The notes: generated from the sequence alone by a model not told the origin. A stretch of 64,000 bases of DNA from Planococcus ruber (GCF_022819085.1 NZ_JALHAG010000004.1:1-64000); one strand, 5' to 3'. Shown: positions 52,670 through 63,511, numbered from the stretch's first letter. Translations and numbers: made by a program.

Positions 52670-53671
52670 GTGACCGTTACGATTTATGATGTAGCAAGAG
52701 AAGCGAATGTATCCATGGCTACCGTTTCGCGCGTAGTGAATGGCAACCAAAACGTAAAACCTGCTACAAGAAAAAAAGTATTAAAAGTAATTGAAGAATT
52801 GGGGTATCGCCCTAACGCAGTGGCTAGAGGGTTAGCCAGCAAGAAAACGACAACGGTCGGCGTCATCATTCCCGATATTTCAAACAGTATGTATGCAGAA
52901 TTAGCTCGGGGAATCGAAGACATTGCGACCATGTACCGCTACAACATCATCTTGTCGAACTCAGACCAAAATCAAAATAAGGAACTTCAATTGCTGGAAA
53001 CAATGCTTGGAAAACAAGTGGATGGCATAGTTTTCATGAGCGATGTAATCTCAACTGAACTTCTTTATGAAATGGAAAGATCGCCAACTCCGATCGTTCT
53101 AGCCGGATCGATTGATGAAACGAATGCAGTGGCATCCGTAAATATCGATTATCATGGAGCTGCCTATGAAGCGGTTAAAAAATTGGTCGATAACGGACAT
53201 AAGAAAATAGCTTTTGTTTCGGGTCCGTTAAGCTCTAAGATCAATAAAGACTTCAAATTAAAAGCCTATAAAGAAGCGTTGGAGGACGCAGGCATCGACT
53301 ATGATGAGAAATTGGTCGTAGAATGCAATAACTCTTATGATGAAGGAATGGAAGCAGTCGCTACTTTGCAGCCTTATGAGCCAACCGCTTATTTCGTCAG
53401 CAATGACGAAATGTCGATCGGTGTCATTCATGCGCTTGAAGAAAGCGGGAAAAAAGTGCCTGAAGATGCAGAAATCATCAGCTACGAAAATTCCAAACTG
53501 GCTCGCATGGCACGTCCAATGCTGACATCCATCGCATTTCCTTTATATGATATCGGAGCCGTCTCCATGCGTTTATTGACAAAGTATATGAATGAAGAAG
53601 AAATCGAAGAAAAACAAGTCATTTTGCCGTATCGCATTGAAGAACGCCAATCGACAAAAAATAATGCATAA
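52670..53671 (+). CDS. ccpA: Catabolite control protein CcpA
   Basis: LacI/GalR-family master regulator of carbon catabolite control, binding cre sites with HPr-Ser-P. 333 residues from GTG 52670, six bases after AGGAGGG. HTH and hinge helix: [22 protein letters not shown] then [12 protein letters not shown]. The periplasmic-binding-like core has the usual [18 protein letters not shown]. Lies between aroA and acuC, as in related Bacillales. Confidence 0.97.
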   Translation: MTVTIYDVAREANVSMATVSRVVNGNQNVKPATRKKVLKVIEELGYRPNAVARGLASKKTTTVGVIIPDISNSMYAELARGIEDIATMYRYNIILSNSDQNQNKELQLLETMLGKQVDGIVFMSDVISTELLYEMERSPTPIVLAGSIDETNAVASVNIDYHGAAYEAVKKLVDNGHKKIAFVSGPLSSKINKDFKLKAYKEALEDAGIDYDEKLVVECNNSYDEGMEAVATLQPYEPTAYFVSNDEMSIGVIHALEESGKKVPEDAEIISYENSKLARMARPMLTSIAFPLYDIGAVSMRLLTKYMNEEEIEEKQVILPYRIEERQSTKNNA

Positions 53672-53701
53672 AAAAAGAGCCCTCATCAGGGCTCTTTTTT
53701 A
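53670..53701. terminator. Bidirectional terminator between ccpA and acuC
   Basis: AAAAAAGAGCCCT-CATC-AGGGCTCTTTTTT, a perfect hairpin for the convergent genes. Confidence 0.93.
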
Positions 53702-54850
53702 TGCATTTCGAATCATATATAAGGCTTTATTGAGCATTTGGAAGTTCTTGTCGGTTATTTCTTCTTTTCTTGGAATGGCTTGGTACATATTGACGGGGTC
53801 TTCCCACGTTTTAATCAGTGGCACAGGCGATTCGGGCTGCCATTTGGAAAGCCATGGTTCTGGCAAATTGCCATGCGGCAAAGGGAAATTATTCATTTCC
53901 ATCCAAATCATCGACCAAGCGCGAGGGACAACGCGCCAAATGTCATAACCGCCGCCTCCGACCGCAATCCACCGGCCGTCGCAGTACGTGTGAGCCAGTT
54001 CGTGGGCGATTTTAGGAATCTCCCGATAGATATTCATCGTTCCATATAAATGGGTAAGTGGGTCCAAATAATGGGCGTCAGCACCGTTTTGGCTAAGGAT
54101 AACGTCGGGCTTGAAGAATTCTACAATTTCTTTCATCGCTGTCCGGTAAATATCAAGAAACGATTCATCTTCCGTAAAGGCATCGATCGGAAAATTGAAA
54201 GAAGTGCCATAGCCTTGGCCGCTCCCGCGTTCGTTGATATTGCCGGTTCCAGGGAAGAGGTAGCGTCCGGTTTCGTGAATTGAGACCGTACAGACGTCCG
54301 GATCGTCATAGAAGCTCCATTGGACGCCGTCCCCATGGTGGGCATCGGTGTCAATGTAGAGGACCCTCGCTTCGTATTTTTTCTTGATGTAATTAATGGC
54401 CACTGAACTGTCGTTGTAAATGCAGAAGCCTGAAGCTTTTCCGCGGAACCCGTGATGGAGGCCGCCGCCCAGGTTCAAAGCATGCTGGGCTTTTCCTTCC
54501 ATAACGTAATCGACAGCAGTCAATGTGCCGCCGACTAATCGCGCACTCGCTTCATGCATGTTCTCAAAAATCGGCGTATCTTCGGTTCCGATGCCATAGC
54601 TTTCACCGGCTTCCGGTGTGATTTCGCCTCTGCTTGCTTTTTTTACGATTTCAATATAGCGTTCGTCATGGGCAAGCAGCAATTCCTCATCTGAAGCGAC
54701 TCGGGCAGGCACAATCAAGTCTTCTGGAAGCGCATTCATTTCGCGGAGAAGATCGATGGTCAGCACAAGCCTTTTTTGGTTGAATGGATGCGTATCAGAA
54801 AATTTATACCCCAATTGATCTTCTGAAAAAATAAATACTGCGTGTTTCAT
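53699..54850 (-). CDS. acuC: Acetoin utilization/deacetylase protein AcuC
   Basis: 383-residue zinc-dependent deacetylase of the class I histone-deacetylase fold. Active-site blocks GGGLHHGFRGKASGFCIYND and YIDTDAHHGDGVQ, plus NGADAHYLDPLTHL. In B. subtilis AcuC removes the acetyl group from acetyl-CoA synthetase. The ATG at 54850 overlaps the acuB stop (ATGA) and matches the homologue's N-terminus; an ATG nine codons upstream is possible. Third gene of acuABC. Confidence 0.95.
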   Translation of the reverse strand: MKHAVFIFSEDQLGYKFSDTHPFNQKRLVLTIDLLREMNALPEDLIVPARVASDEELLLAHDERYIEIVKKASRGEITPEAGESYGIGTEDTPIFENMHEASARLVGGTLTAVDYVMEGKAQHALNLGGGLHHGFRGKASGFCIYNDSSVAINYIKKKYEARVLYIDTDAHHGDGVQWSFYDDPDVCTVSIHETGRYLFPGTGNINERGSGQGYGTSFNFPIDAFTEDESFLDIYRTAMKEIVEFFKPDVILSQNGADAHYLDPLTHLYGTMNIYREIPKIAHELAHTYCDGRWIAVGGGGYDIWRVVPRAWSMIWMEMNNFPLPHGNLPEPWLSKWQPESPVPLIKTWEDPVNMYQAIPRKEEITDKNFQMLNKALYMIRNA

Positions 54851-55491
54851 TCGTTCATTTGCGGTGCGCTCGGCCATAAGACATCGAAACCTTCTTTTCG
54901 CAAGTCCTCAATGAGCGAAAGCGGATTCATCGTTTGAACCCGGAACACCAGGATTTTGTTCGCGCGATTGCTGCTGTCGGGGTATACCAGCACGCTTAAA
55001 ATATTCACGTTTTTATCATGGAAAACTTTGGATACATCAAACAGAACGCCGGAGCGGTCAGGGACTTTTATTTCTATTTGCGAGCCTGGCTGATGGGCCC
55101 CGGTCAATTCAATGTATTTGTACAATAAATCCGTTTCGGTGATAAAGCCCACCAATTTGCTATTGCTGATGATCGGAAGGCAGCCAATTTGCTGATCATA
55201 GAAAACCAATGCGATTTCTTCCACAAAATCCATCGGGTGAGCCGTGATCGGATTTTTGGTCATGATGTCTTCCACTTTTTTTTCGTAAGCGTCTTTTTTA
55301 GGAGAGACGGTAAAACGGGAGGGCAGGGCATCTTTTAAATCACGGTCAGATACGACGCCTACGACTTTGCCATTCTCTACTACGGGTGCGTGGCGGATTC
55401 GCTGTTTTTCAAAAAGTTCAAATACATCTTGGACGGTTTGGTCCACAGATAAAGTTTGCACTTCCGTTTTCATAATTTCTTCTATTAACAT
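54847..55491 (-). CDS. acuB: CBS/ACT-domain protein AcuB
   Basis: 214 residues: two CBS motifs (about 1-60 and 70-130) that usually bind adenosyl ligands, then an ACT domain (VPDRSGVLFDVSKVFHDKNVNI). Likely a sensor for the acu system; the exact role is unresolved. AAAGGGGTG before the ATG. Confidence 0.93.
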   Translation of the reverse strand: MLIEEIMKTEVQTLSVDQTVQDVFELFEKQRIRHAPVVENGKVVGVVSDRDLKDALPSRFTVSPKKDAYEKKVEDIMTKNPITAHPMDFVEEIALVFYDQQIGCLPIISNSKLVGFITETDLLYKYIELTGAHQPGSQIEIKVPDRSGVLFDVSKVFHDKNVNILSVLVYPDSSNRANKILVFRVQTMNPLSLIEDLRKEGFDVLWPSAPQMNE

Positions 55492-55512
55492 GGAAACACC
55501 CCTTTTGTTCGA

Positions 55513-56145
55513 TTAATACATATAGCGGTTCATGAAACGGAGCTGGTCAAATTGCTGGACCGACTCTGGCGGAACTCTGCTGCCGATTCTGGCCATCAAG
55601 CAATTGGCGGGATGGGAACTGATTTCCGGATCGTCAGTCGCGAAATATTCCAATCCGCCAGCCTGCATCATCTTCTCCATAATCTTTCGGTACTCCCAGA
55701 CATTTAATCCGGTGCCTTTTAAATCCCAATGCCAATAATATTCAGTCGTAATGACGATGAAATCTTCGAAATAATCATCCTGCATCGATAAGCGCAGCAA
55801 AGATTTTCCGACACCGCCGCCGCGGTATTTAGGAATGATTTCGATGGCGCCAAGTTCAATCAAGTCTTTCATTTTTCCTTCCGACCATCGTTCAAGAGGA
55901 TCAGGGTAGAGGAAAGTTACGTAGCCGACAATGGTATTTTCCACTCGGGCAATAAGAATGCGGCCTTCCGGGAGATCGGCAATTTCCGTAATGGCTTTGT
56001 GCTGTTGGGCCGGCTGTCTAAATGCCACGAGGTCTTCGTGGAATTCAAGCGCTTTCAATTCTTTTGAAGGGACGGGCCCTTCAAGAAGCAGCGGACCATT
56101 TTTTGTTTCTAGATTCATTGAATGGTATTCCTTCTGATGTTCCAT
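55513..56145 (-). CDS. acuA: Protein acetyltransferase AcuA
   Basis: 210-residue GNAT enzyme, with the acetyl-CoA-binding RGGGVGKSLLRLSM block. In B. subtilis it inactivates acetyl-CoA synthetase by acetylating one lysine. Start at ATG 56145 behind AGGCGGTGA. Divergent from its target gene acsA, 170 bases away. Confidence 0.95.
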   Translation of the reverse strand: MEHQKEYHSMNLETKNGPLLLEGPVPSKELKALEFHEDLVAFRQPAQQHKAITEIADLPEGRILIARVENTIVGYVTFLYPDPLERWSEGKMKDLIELGAIEIIPKYRGGGVGKSLLRLSMQDDYFEDFIVITTEYYWHWDLKGTGLNVWEYRKIMEKMMQAGGLEYFATDDPEISSHPANCLMARIGSRVPPESVQQFDQLRFMNRYMY

Positions 56146-56160
56146 CTTTTCACCGCCTGT

Positions 56161-56183
56161 TAGGTACAATTAGGTACATTATA
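56161..56183 (-). promoter_or_regulatory. acuABC -10 and 10-bp direct repeat
   Basis: TATAAT on the minus strand (56178-56183), immediately followed by a direct repeat, plus-strand TAGGTACAAT-TAGGTACATT (56161-56180), which spans the likely transcription start. No good -35 and no clear cre is seen in the acuA-acsA gap. Confidence 0.5.
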
Positions 56184-56315
56184 CATGAAATAAAAATAGA
56201 AATGGGATTTGGAAAGTGAAATTATCCATTGTTTTCTAAAAAGTTAAAATTATTCGCAATCAATTGTCAGAATGTTGTAGAATGAAGGAGAACCAATTGG
56301 GAAAGGATGATTTGG

Positions 56316-58034
56316 ATGAAAGTGGAAGCGATACCAGCAAAACAAGGGGAGCATCATCTACATAATTATGAAGACATCGCAGCTAATTTCGACTGGACTG
56401 AAGTTGAAAAAGAATTCAGTTGGTATGAAAGCGGTAAAGTAAATATGGCGTACGAAGCGATCGACCGCCACGCTGAATCCTATCGAAAGAATAAAGTAGC
56501 TCTTTACTACAAAGACCAATCGCGAAACGAGTCGTATACGTTCTATGAAATGAAGCGTATGACAAACCGTGCAGCGAATTTATTGAAATCCCATTCGGAA
56601 CTGGAGAAAGGCGACCGCATGTTTATTTTTATGCCGCGTTCTCCGGAACTCTATTTTGCCATGTTCGGTGCCTTGAAAATGGGCTTGATCGTCGGGCCAT
56701 TATTTGAAGCGTTTATGGAAGGCGCCATTTACGACCGCTTGGATGACAGCGACGCGAAAGCGATTATTACGACTCCGGAATTATTGCCGCGCGTGCCGTT
56801 TGACCGGCTGCCGCATCTTAAAACTGTTTTCCTTGTAGGGGAAGAAATTGAAGAAAATGATCATACGGTTGATTTCATGAAGCATCTTCACGGGGCTTCT
56901 GATAAATTTGAAATTGAATGGCTGGATAAAGAAGACGGCCTTGTGCTCCATTATACTTCCGGTTCGACCGGAAAACCGAAAGGCGTTCTACATGCCCAAT
57001 ATGCGATGGTCCAGCAATACCAGACCGGCAAATGGGTATTGGACCTTCAGGAGGAAGATATCTACTGGTGCACAGCCGACCCTGGCTGGGTGACGGGGAC
57101 AGCTTATGGCGTCTTTGCTCCATGGCTGACCGGTACGACTACTGTTATTTTAGGAGGACGTTTTTCTCCCGATGGCTGGTACAAAGCGATTGAAGATTTT
57201 GGCGTCACCGTTTGGTATAGTGCGCCGACAGCTTTCCGCATGCTGATGGGCGCAGGAGATGCATTGGTAAAAGAATACGATCTATCAACGCTTCGCCATG
57301 TTTTATCCGTTGGGGAGCCCTTGAATCCGGAAGTTGTGCGTTGGGGTGTCCAAGTATTCGATAAACGGATCCACGACACATGGTGGATGACAGAAACGGG
57401 AGCGCAGACCATTTGCAACTACCCATCCATGGCAATCAAACCGGGCTCGATGGGCAAACCGGTTCCGGGCATCAAAGTGGCCATTGTTGATGATCAAGGA
57501 AACGAACTGGCGCCAAACCAAATGGGCAATTTGGCGATCGAAAAAGGCTGGCCGTCCATGATGCGCCAAATTTGGAACAATCCATCAAAATACGAATCGT
57601 ATTTCTTGAATGATAAATGGTACGTTTCCGGGGATTCGGCTTATATGGACGAAGAAGGCTATTTCTGGTTCCAGGGACGGGTAGATGATGTCATCATGAC
57701 TTCCGGCGAACGCGTAGGTCCATTCGAAGTAGAAAGCAAATTGCTTGAGCACCCAGCGGTGGCAGAAGCAGGGGTCATTGGAAAACCGGATCCGGTACGC
57801 GGGGAAATCATCAAAGCCTTTGTTGCGTTAAATGCGGGCCATGAACCTTCTGAAGAATTGGTCCAAGACATCCAGCAATTCGTCAAAAAAGGGCTGGCTG
57901 CCCACGCGGCGCCGAAAGAAATCGAATTCAAAGACAAACTGCCGAAGACCCGAAGCGGTAAAATTATGCGCCGTGTCTTGAAAGCATGGGAACTCGACTT
58001 GCCGACAGGCGATTTGTCGACGATGGAAGATTAA
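56316..58034 (+). CDS. acsA: Acetyl-CoA synthetase AcsA
   Basis: Activates acetate to acetyl-CoA. 572 residues with P-loop LHYTSGSTGKPKGVLH, WWMTETGAQTI, and DVIMTSGERVGPFEVES. The catalytic, acetylatable lysine in PKTRSGKIMRR is residue 549, the same number as in B. subtilis AcsA. ATG 56316 follows AAAGG; an ATG three codons earlier overlaps that site. Encoded opposite its own regulators acuABC. Confidence 0.97.
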   Translation: MKVEAIPAKQGEHHLHNYEDIAANFDWTEVEKEFSWYESGKVNMAYEAIDRHAESYRKNKVALYYKDQSRNESYTFYEMKRMTNRAANLLKSHSELEKGDRMFIFMPRSPELYFAMFGALKMGLIVGPLFEAFMEGAIYDRLDDSDAKAIITTPELLPRVPFDRLPHLKTVFLVGEEIEENDHTVDFMKHLHGASDKFEIEWLDKEDGLVLHYTSGSTGKPKGVLHAQYAMVQQYQTGKWVLDLQEEDIYWCTADPGWVTGTAYGVFAPWLTGTTTVILGGRFSPDGWYKAIEDFGVTVWYSAPTAFRMLMGAGDALVKEYDLSTLRHVLSVGEPLNPEVVRWGVQVFDKRIHDTWWMTETGAQTICNYPSMAIKPGSMGKPVPGIKVAIVDDQGNELAPNQMGNLAIEKGWPSMMRQIWNNPSKYESYFLNDKWYVSGDSAYMDEEGYFWFQGRVDDVIMTSGERVGPFEVESKLLEHPAVAEAGVIGKPDPVRGEIIKAFVALNAGHEPSEELVQDIQQFVKKGLAAHAAPKEIEFKDKLPKTRSGKIMRRVLKAWELDLPTGDLSTMED

Positions 58035-58035
58035 T

Positions 58036-58319
58036 AGAGAAAAGCGGAAGTGCCAGTCTAGCCCCGACAAGCGCTGGAGGGCTTTCAGGGAATGGCGCTC
58101 TTTGCCATTTGCTGAGAGACCGAAGCGACTCGAGGGGCTGGGCACTGGAGTCTAGACAATAGAGAAAAGCGGAGACAGCCATCTAGATTCGCCGGACATA
58201 AGACGAGCTGACGAAGTGGCGTGTTTTCAGCCACACAGCCGGATTGGCTTATGACCCGAGGATCTGGCTGGTGGAGTCTGGACAAAGAAAAGCGGAAACA
58301 GCCGTTTAGATCCGAAAGC
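58036..58319. repeat. Tandem palindromic intergenic elements, locus 3 (two and a part)
   Basis: Occupies the convergent gap after acsA in the opposite orientation to loci 1 and 2. AGAAAAGCGG recurs at 58038, 58163 and 58286 (periods 125 and 123). The first unit corresponds to unit B of locus 1 and the second to unit C; the third is truncated at about 58319. Outer arms AGTGCC/GGCACT and inner arms GAATGGC/GCCATTT pair, with sequences unlike those of locus 2. Confidence 0.85.
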
Positions 58320-58328
58320 TTGAAACAT

Positions 58329-58370
58329 AAAAGGCACCAGCTGAGATTTTTCTCAGCTGGTGCCTTTTTA
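58329..58370. terminator. Bidirectional terminator before the penicillin-binding protein gene
   Basis: AAAAGGCACCAGCTGAGA and TCTCAGCTGGTGCCTTTTT around TTTT, perfect pairing. Confidence 0.93.
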
Positions 58371-58385
58371 AGTTGCGGGAATAAA

Positions 58386-61346
58386 TTATTCACCGTCGCC
58401 TTCTTCCGGTTCTGTTGGTTCAGCCGGAGGAGGGGTAGTGCCGCCATTAGCTGGAGGAGGAGTAGTTTCTTCTTCTTCCTCTTCCTCTTCAGGAGGCGTT
58501 TCCGTTTCGTCTTCTTCATCAGCCGGAGGAGCTGTATTTTCCTCCGGTTTGGCAGGAGCCGCCGGTTTTGGCGCTTCAATGCCTACTGTATTGGAGAGCG
58601 GCGATTGTTGGCCGGTGATGTCCACAGCTACGACAAAATAGCTGCCTGGACCCGGCAAAGTATAAGAATTTCCACGAGATTCCGAGATGGAAGCGAGTAA
58701 AGAATTGCCTCCGCCGCTCCGGTAAATGCGGTAGCCGACGACATCATTCGAAGCGGAATTGCTCCAAGTAAGAGTTCTTCCGTTTAGCGATGCTTGGACG
58801 CCGGATGGAGCGATGCCATCATGGTTCAAAGTCGAACCTGAAACGATGTTAGAGAAGCGTGAATTGCCAGGGAAGAGCTTGCTTGCGTCTCCGCCCAATG
58901 TACCGAGCATGCGGTCAATATAAGCTTTGGAAACACCGGCACCGCCGCTGCTGACAAATTCTCTTGGCGTACTATCCAGTGCCAAGTAACGGGAACCATT
59001 TACAGTCGTATAAGATCCTGAAGTCAAGCTGTCATCTGCTTTTGTCGGAACCATAACGTTGGCATTGAACAAGTCGGCTTTCACTAAGCCTGCACCCGAA
59101 CATGCACCGCCTGGGGCAAGCCCTGAAATGCTGCAGAATGAGCGGGTGACAACGCCTTCAGGTGCTTTGAACGTTTCTTTAGTACCGATTAATTCAGGGT
59201 TAGTGTCATAAGCGGCATTCATTAAGCGCGCCCATAACTGGTTAACCCGGACAGAAGGCTGTAATTCGCTGTTTGGCCGGTCATTTAATTGGAACTTCTC
59301 TGTTCCATAGCCGAGCCATACGCTCATCGTTACGTTCGGATTTAAGCCGACGATCCACACATCTTTTGCATCTTGGGTGGTTCCGGTTTTGCCGGCAAAG
59401 TCTGAGCTGAATTTAAGTAAACTGTTTGCACGGTTACCAGTACCACGTTCCGTTTTAAAGACATCGCGCATCATATCCGTAAGGATATAAGAAGTTTGTG
59501 GTGAAAATATTTGTTCGCCGTCTTCTGTATTCTGTTCAAATACGATATTACCGTCTGCATCTTCAATGCGTTGAATCATGTAGGCATCTTTGTGTTTGCC
59601 ATTAGCAGCAAACATGGAGTAAGCGCTCGTCAATTGTTCAACTGAAGCTTCGACACCGCCTCCAAGGGCCGAAGTCAAGAAGGCATTAACTTTCTCTTTG
59701 TTTTCAACCACTCTCGTCATCCCAGCTTTTCTCATATAGCTGCTAGGATCTTGGCCTTGTATTTGCGAATATAGACGAAGTGCCGGCAAGTTTTGTGATT
59801 CTGCTAAAGCATTGCGGGCAGGCATGATGCCTTGTTCGCTCGTTGGAACGAAGTTGCTCGGTTTGTATGGCTTTTGGCCAGGAATGTTTTGAGTGAATTT
59901 CACATCGACAACTGGGCTGCCAGCTCCAATTTTTCCAAGTTCAATCGCAGGTCCATAAACCAATAATGGCTTAGCTGTTGAACCGATTGAACGGAAAGCC
60001 TGTGTGGCATGGTTCAACTTCTCAATTTCAAAATCGCGGCCGCCAACAAAGCTTAAAATTTTGCCGGTGCTGTTTTCGATCGTCATACTGCCGACTTGGA
60101 CAGGGTATTGCTTTTGGATTTCTTCTCCTTCTGCGTTAAGGGCAGGAGCAGTTAAAGTCGCCCCGTATGATTCGTAAGACTGTGCCGCTTTTTTCTGAGC
60201 ATCGAACATTTCCTTGTTGATCGTAGAGTAAATGCGGTAGCCATTCGAACGCACGGCACGGTCTGCCAAAATGGCATATTCTTCGTACAATTTATCATTT
60301 TCTTCTAATGTAGCAGGGTCGATTCCATTTTGTTCAGCGAGTACATCCATAATGATGCGGGATGCACGTTTTTCAAGTTCCACTGTGATGTGAGGGTATT
60401 TCTCATAAGAACGCTGTTCGTCCAAACGGAAATCTTTTTTGATGTCATAAGCGATTGCTTCATCGTATTCTTTTTGGGTAATGTATTCTGTTTCCTTCAT
60501 CCGGAATAGCACCGTCTTCATTCGGTCAATTCCGTGCTGCAATCCTTCATCGTCTTTCGGATCACCGTTCGATGTATAAGGCGTATAGCGGAAAGGCGCT
60601 TTCGGGATCCCGGCGATAAAGGCTGCTTGCGGCAAATTCAGCTCACTGGCAGATACGTTGAATAAACCGTTTGCTGCAGTTTCAATCCCGGCAATATTCG
60701 CGCCGGAAGAGTTTCTTCCGTAAGGGATGATATTCAAATAGGCTTCTAAAATCTCATCTTTCGACATGAATTTTTCGAGGCGCATCGCAAGCAAAATTTC
60801 TTTGGCTTTTCGTTCGTAGGATACCTCATTGGTTAAAATTTGGTTCTTGATCAACTGCTGCGTCAATGTCGATCCGCCTGTTTGGCTGTCAGAGTTTGAA
60901 ACATCTTGGAACAATCCACGGAAAATCGCTTTTGGCACGATTCCGTCATGTTCTAGGAAGTATTCATCCTCTGTCGCAAGAACCGCGTCAATTGCAAATT
61001 TTGAAACCTTATCGAGCTTTGTTTCTTTCCGTTCTAAATCAGTGCGTAATTTACCGATATAGACTTTGTTGTCAAAAAACATCTCAGAGGTTTCGGCATA
61101 GCTGTAAATTTCACCGCGCATTTCATCCGGCGTACGAAGTTTTTCTTCGTCCACCAGGGAAGCGAAATAACCGGCTCCAACGGAAGCGGCAAATACACCG
61201 CCGACGACAAATATAATTGCAAGCAAAATAGCTAAGTTCCATAGCACACCACTAGTGATGCTCAGTCGCTTTGCCCATTTTGCGGAAGTCCATCGATTGT
61301 AAGTTTCTTCGGTTTTCCTAAGGCCGTCCCTTATCTTTTCAAGCAC
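58386..61346 (-). CDS. Class A penicillin-binding protein 1A/1B
   Basis: 986 residues, bifunctional peptidoglycan polymerase and crosslinker. Cytoplasmic start, one membrane helix at about 35-62, glycosyltransferase domain with catalytic Glu126 (ATEDEYF) and GGSTLTQQLIKN, transpeptidase with Ser456 (STAK), SxN at 517-519 and KTG at 653-655. A fibronectin-III-like domain covers about 845-923. The tail 928-986 is almost wholly Pro, Glu and Thr. GTG start, eight bases after GGAGG. Probably the main PBP1 (PonA) of this organism, but the context differs from B. subtilis ponA. Confidence 0.94.
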   Translation of the reverse strand: MLEKIRDGLRKTEETYNRWTSAKWAKRLSITSGVLWNLAILLAIIFVVGGVFAASVGAGYFASLVDEEKLRTPDEMRGEIYSYAETSEMFFDNKVYIGKLRTDLERKETKLDKVSKFAIDAVLATEDEYFLEHDGIVPKAIFRGLFQDVSNSDSQTGGSTLTQQLIKNQILTNEVSYERKAKEILLAMRLEKFMSKDEILEAYLNIIPYGRNSSGANIAGIETAANGLFNVSASELNLPQAAFIAGIPKAPFRYTPYTSNGDPKDDEGLQHGIDRMKTVLFRMKETEYITQKEYDEAIAYDIKKDFRLDEQRSYEKYPHITVELEKRASRIIMDVLAEQNGIDPATLEENDKLYEEYAILADRAVRSNGYRIYSTINKEMFDAQKKAAQSYESYGATLTAPALNAEGEEIQKQYPVQVGSMTIENSTGKILSFVGGRDFEIEKLNHATQAFRSIGSTAKPLLVYGPAIELGKIGAGSPVVDVKFTQNIPGQKPYKPSNFVPTSEQGIMPARNALAESQNLPALRLYSQIQGQDPSSYMRKAGMTRVVENKEKVNAFLTSALGGGVEASVEQLTSAYSMFAANGKHKDAYMIQRIEDADGNIVFEQNTEDGEQIFSPQTSYILTDMMRDVFKTERGTGNRANSLLKFSSDFAGKTGTTQDAKDVWIVGLNPNVTMSVWLGYGTEKFQLNDRPNSELQPSVRVNQLWARLMNAAYDTNPELIGTKETFKAPEGVVTRSFCSISGLAPGGACSGAGLVKADLFNANVMVPTKADDSLTSGSYTTVNGSRYLALDSTPREFVSSGGAGVSKAYIDRMLGTLGGDASKLFPGNSRFSNIVSGSTLNHDGIAPSGVQASLNGRTLTWSNSASNDVVGYRIYRSGGGNSLLASISESRGNSYTLPGPGSYFVVAVDITGQQSPLSNTVGIEAPKPAAPAKPEENTAPPADEEDETETPPEEEEEEEETTPPPANGGTTPPPAEPTEPEEGDGE

Positions 61347-61408
61347 TTTATCAACCTCCTAAAATCTCGCTTTATTATAGCATATTCACACAAAAGCAAC
61401 TAAAAAGA

Positions 61409-61436
61409 TTGACAATATGTCATAATAAAGTAAACT
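61409..61436 (+). promoter_or_regulatory. Promoter of the tyrS leader
   Basis: TTGACA (61409-61414), 16-base spacer, TAAACT (61431-61436). Confidence 0.7.
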
Positions 61437-61442
61437 AACTAA

Positions 61443-61670
61443 TATATTTTCATATTCAAACGATGAAGAGTCCGAAGTAGGCGTTGCAAACTTTGTAGAG
61501 AGAGCCGGTGGTTGGTGCAAACCGGTCAAAGTGCAGCAGCTGAATTACAGTCTTGGAGTTTACGGAAGTGCCCCGTACGGCACATATTGAGTCGGGAGAA
61601 TCAGATTCTCCAAGCTGGGTGGTACCGCGCAAAAGCGTCCCTGCATGAATTTCATGCAGGGGCTTTTTTT
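61443..61670 (+). promoter_or_regulatory. T-box riboswitch of tyrS (specifier UAC)
   Basis: Stem I with AGAGAGCCGG and specifier loop GAATTACAGTC, TAC (Tyr) at 61546-61548. T-box TGGGTGGTACCGCG at 61616-61629. Terminator GCGTCCCTGCATGAA / TTCATGCAGGGGC then T7 at 61634-61670. Uncharged tRNA-Tyr should favour antitermination. Confidence 0.97.
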
Positions 61671-61679
61671 ATTAGCTGA

Positions 61680-62963
<1,284 letters not shown>

Positions 62964-62977
62964 TAAGGGAATAAAAA

Positions 62978-63010
62978 AATGCGGTTTCCATTGGGAGGCC
63001 GCGTTTTTTA
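62978..63010. terminator. Terminator of tyrS, possibly bidirectional
   Basis: GCGGTTTCC-ATTG-GGAGGCCGC with A-rich 5' side and T6 on the 3' side. Confidence 0.88.
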
Positions 63011-63016
63011 ATTCAC

Positions 63017-63511
63017 TTATGAAGCAATTGTTTTTTCTTTCTTCATTAATTGTATGAGCTGATAGCCATCAGATGAGTGTCCTGCGTATGGACCCATCCA
63101 TTTCGGATAAACTACCGGGATTGACGTGCCGGCAAATAACCAAAGATTAAGATACATGAAACCTTTCTTGAAATTCTGCAGGTCCCAATTCGTCAGCTGA
63201 TTTAAAGCGGCGAAAGACAAAAGTGCAAGGCTTAATGAAGCAGCAGGGCCTCCTGCTAAGAATAAGAATCGTTGAATTTTTGATCGTTTTTCTTTTGGCT
63301 TCACCAAAGCGCAAAATCCGTAATAAGCCCACCGGATATGAAACGAAATCTTTCCGAACCGAAAATTTTCTTTATTGCTGTCATCCAACGGACCTAGATA
63401 GACTCTTACTTTTTCTTTGGATAACAAAGCACTGCCAATGGCATGGCCGGCTTCATGAAGAAGGACTGCAATCGGTAGGCCAACCAAATAAATCAATACA
63501 AATGAAATCAT
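63017..63511 (-). CDS. Small M50-like zinc membrane peptidase
   Basis: 164 residues. HEAGHAIG near residue 19, within the first hydrophobic segment, is a HExxH zinc site, and GHSSDGYQL near the C-terminus could supply the third Asp ligand as in M50 (site-2 protease) enzymes. Hydrophobic segments at about 3-30, 82-108 and 115-135. It lacks a PDZ domain. GGAGG before the ATG. Substrate unknown; intramembrane cleavage is an inference from the motifs. Confidence 0.8.
   Translation of the reverse strand: MISFVLIYLVGLPIAVLLHEAGHAIGSALLSKEKVRVYLGPLDDSNKENFRFGKISFHIRWAYYGFCALVKPKEKRSKIQRFLFLAGGPAASLSLALLSFAALNQLTNWDLQNFKKGFMYLNLWLFAGTSIPVVYPKWMGPYAGHSSDGYQLIQLMKKEKTIAS

Noticed and set aside
53699-53738. 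Gene between ccpA and acuC (such as the flagellar-motor-like ytxDE of B. subtilis)
   Set aside because: Only a 32-base bidirectional terminator separates ccpA and acuC here; ytxDE are absent.
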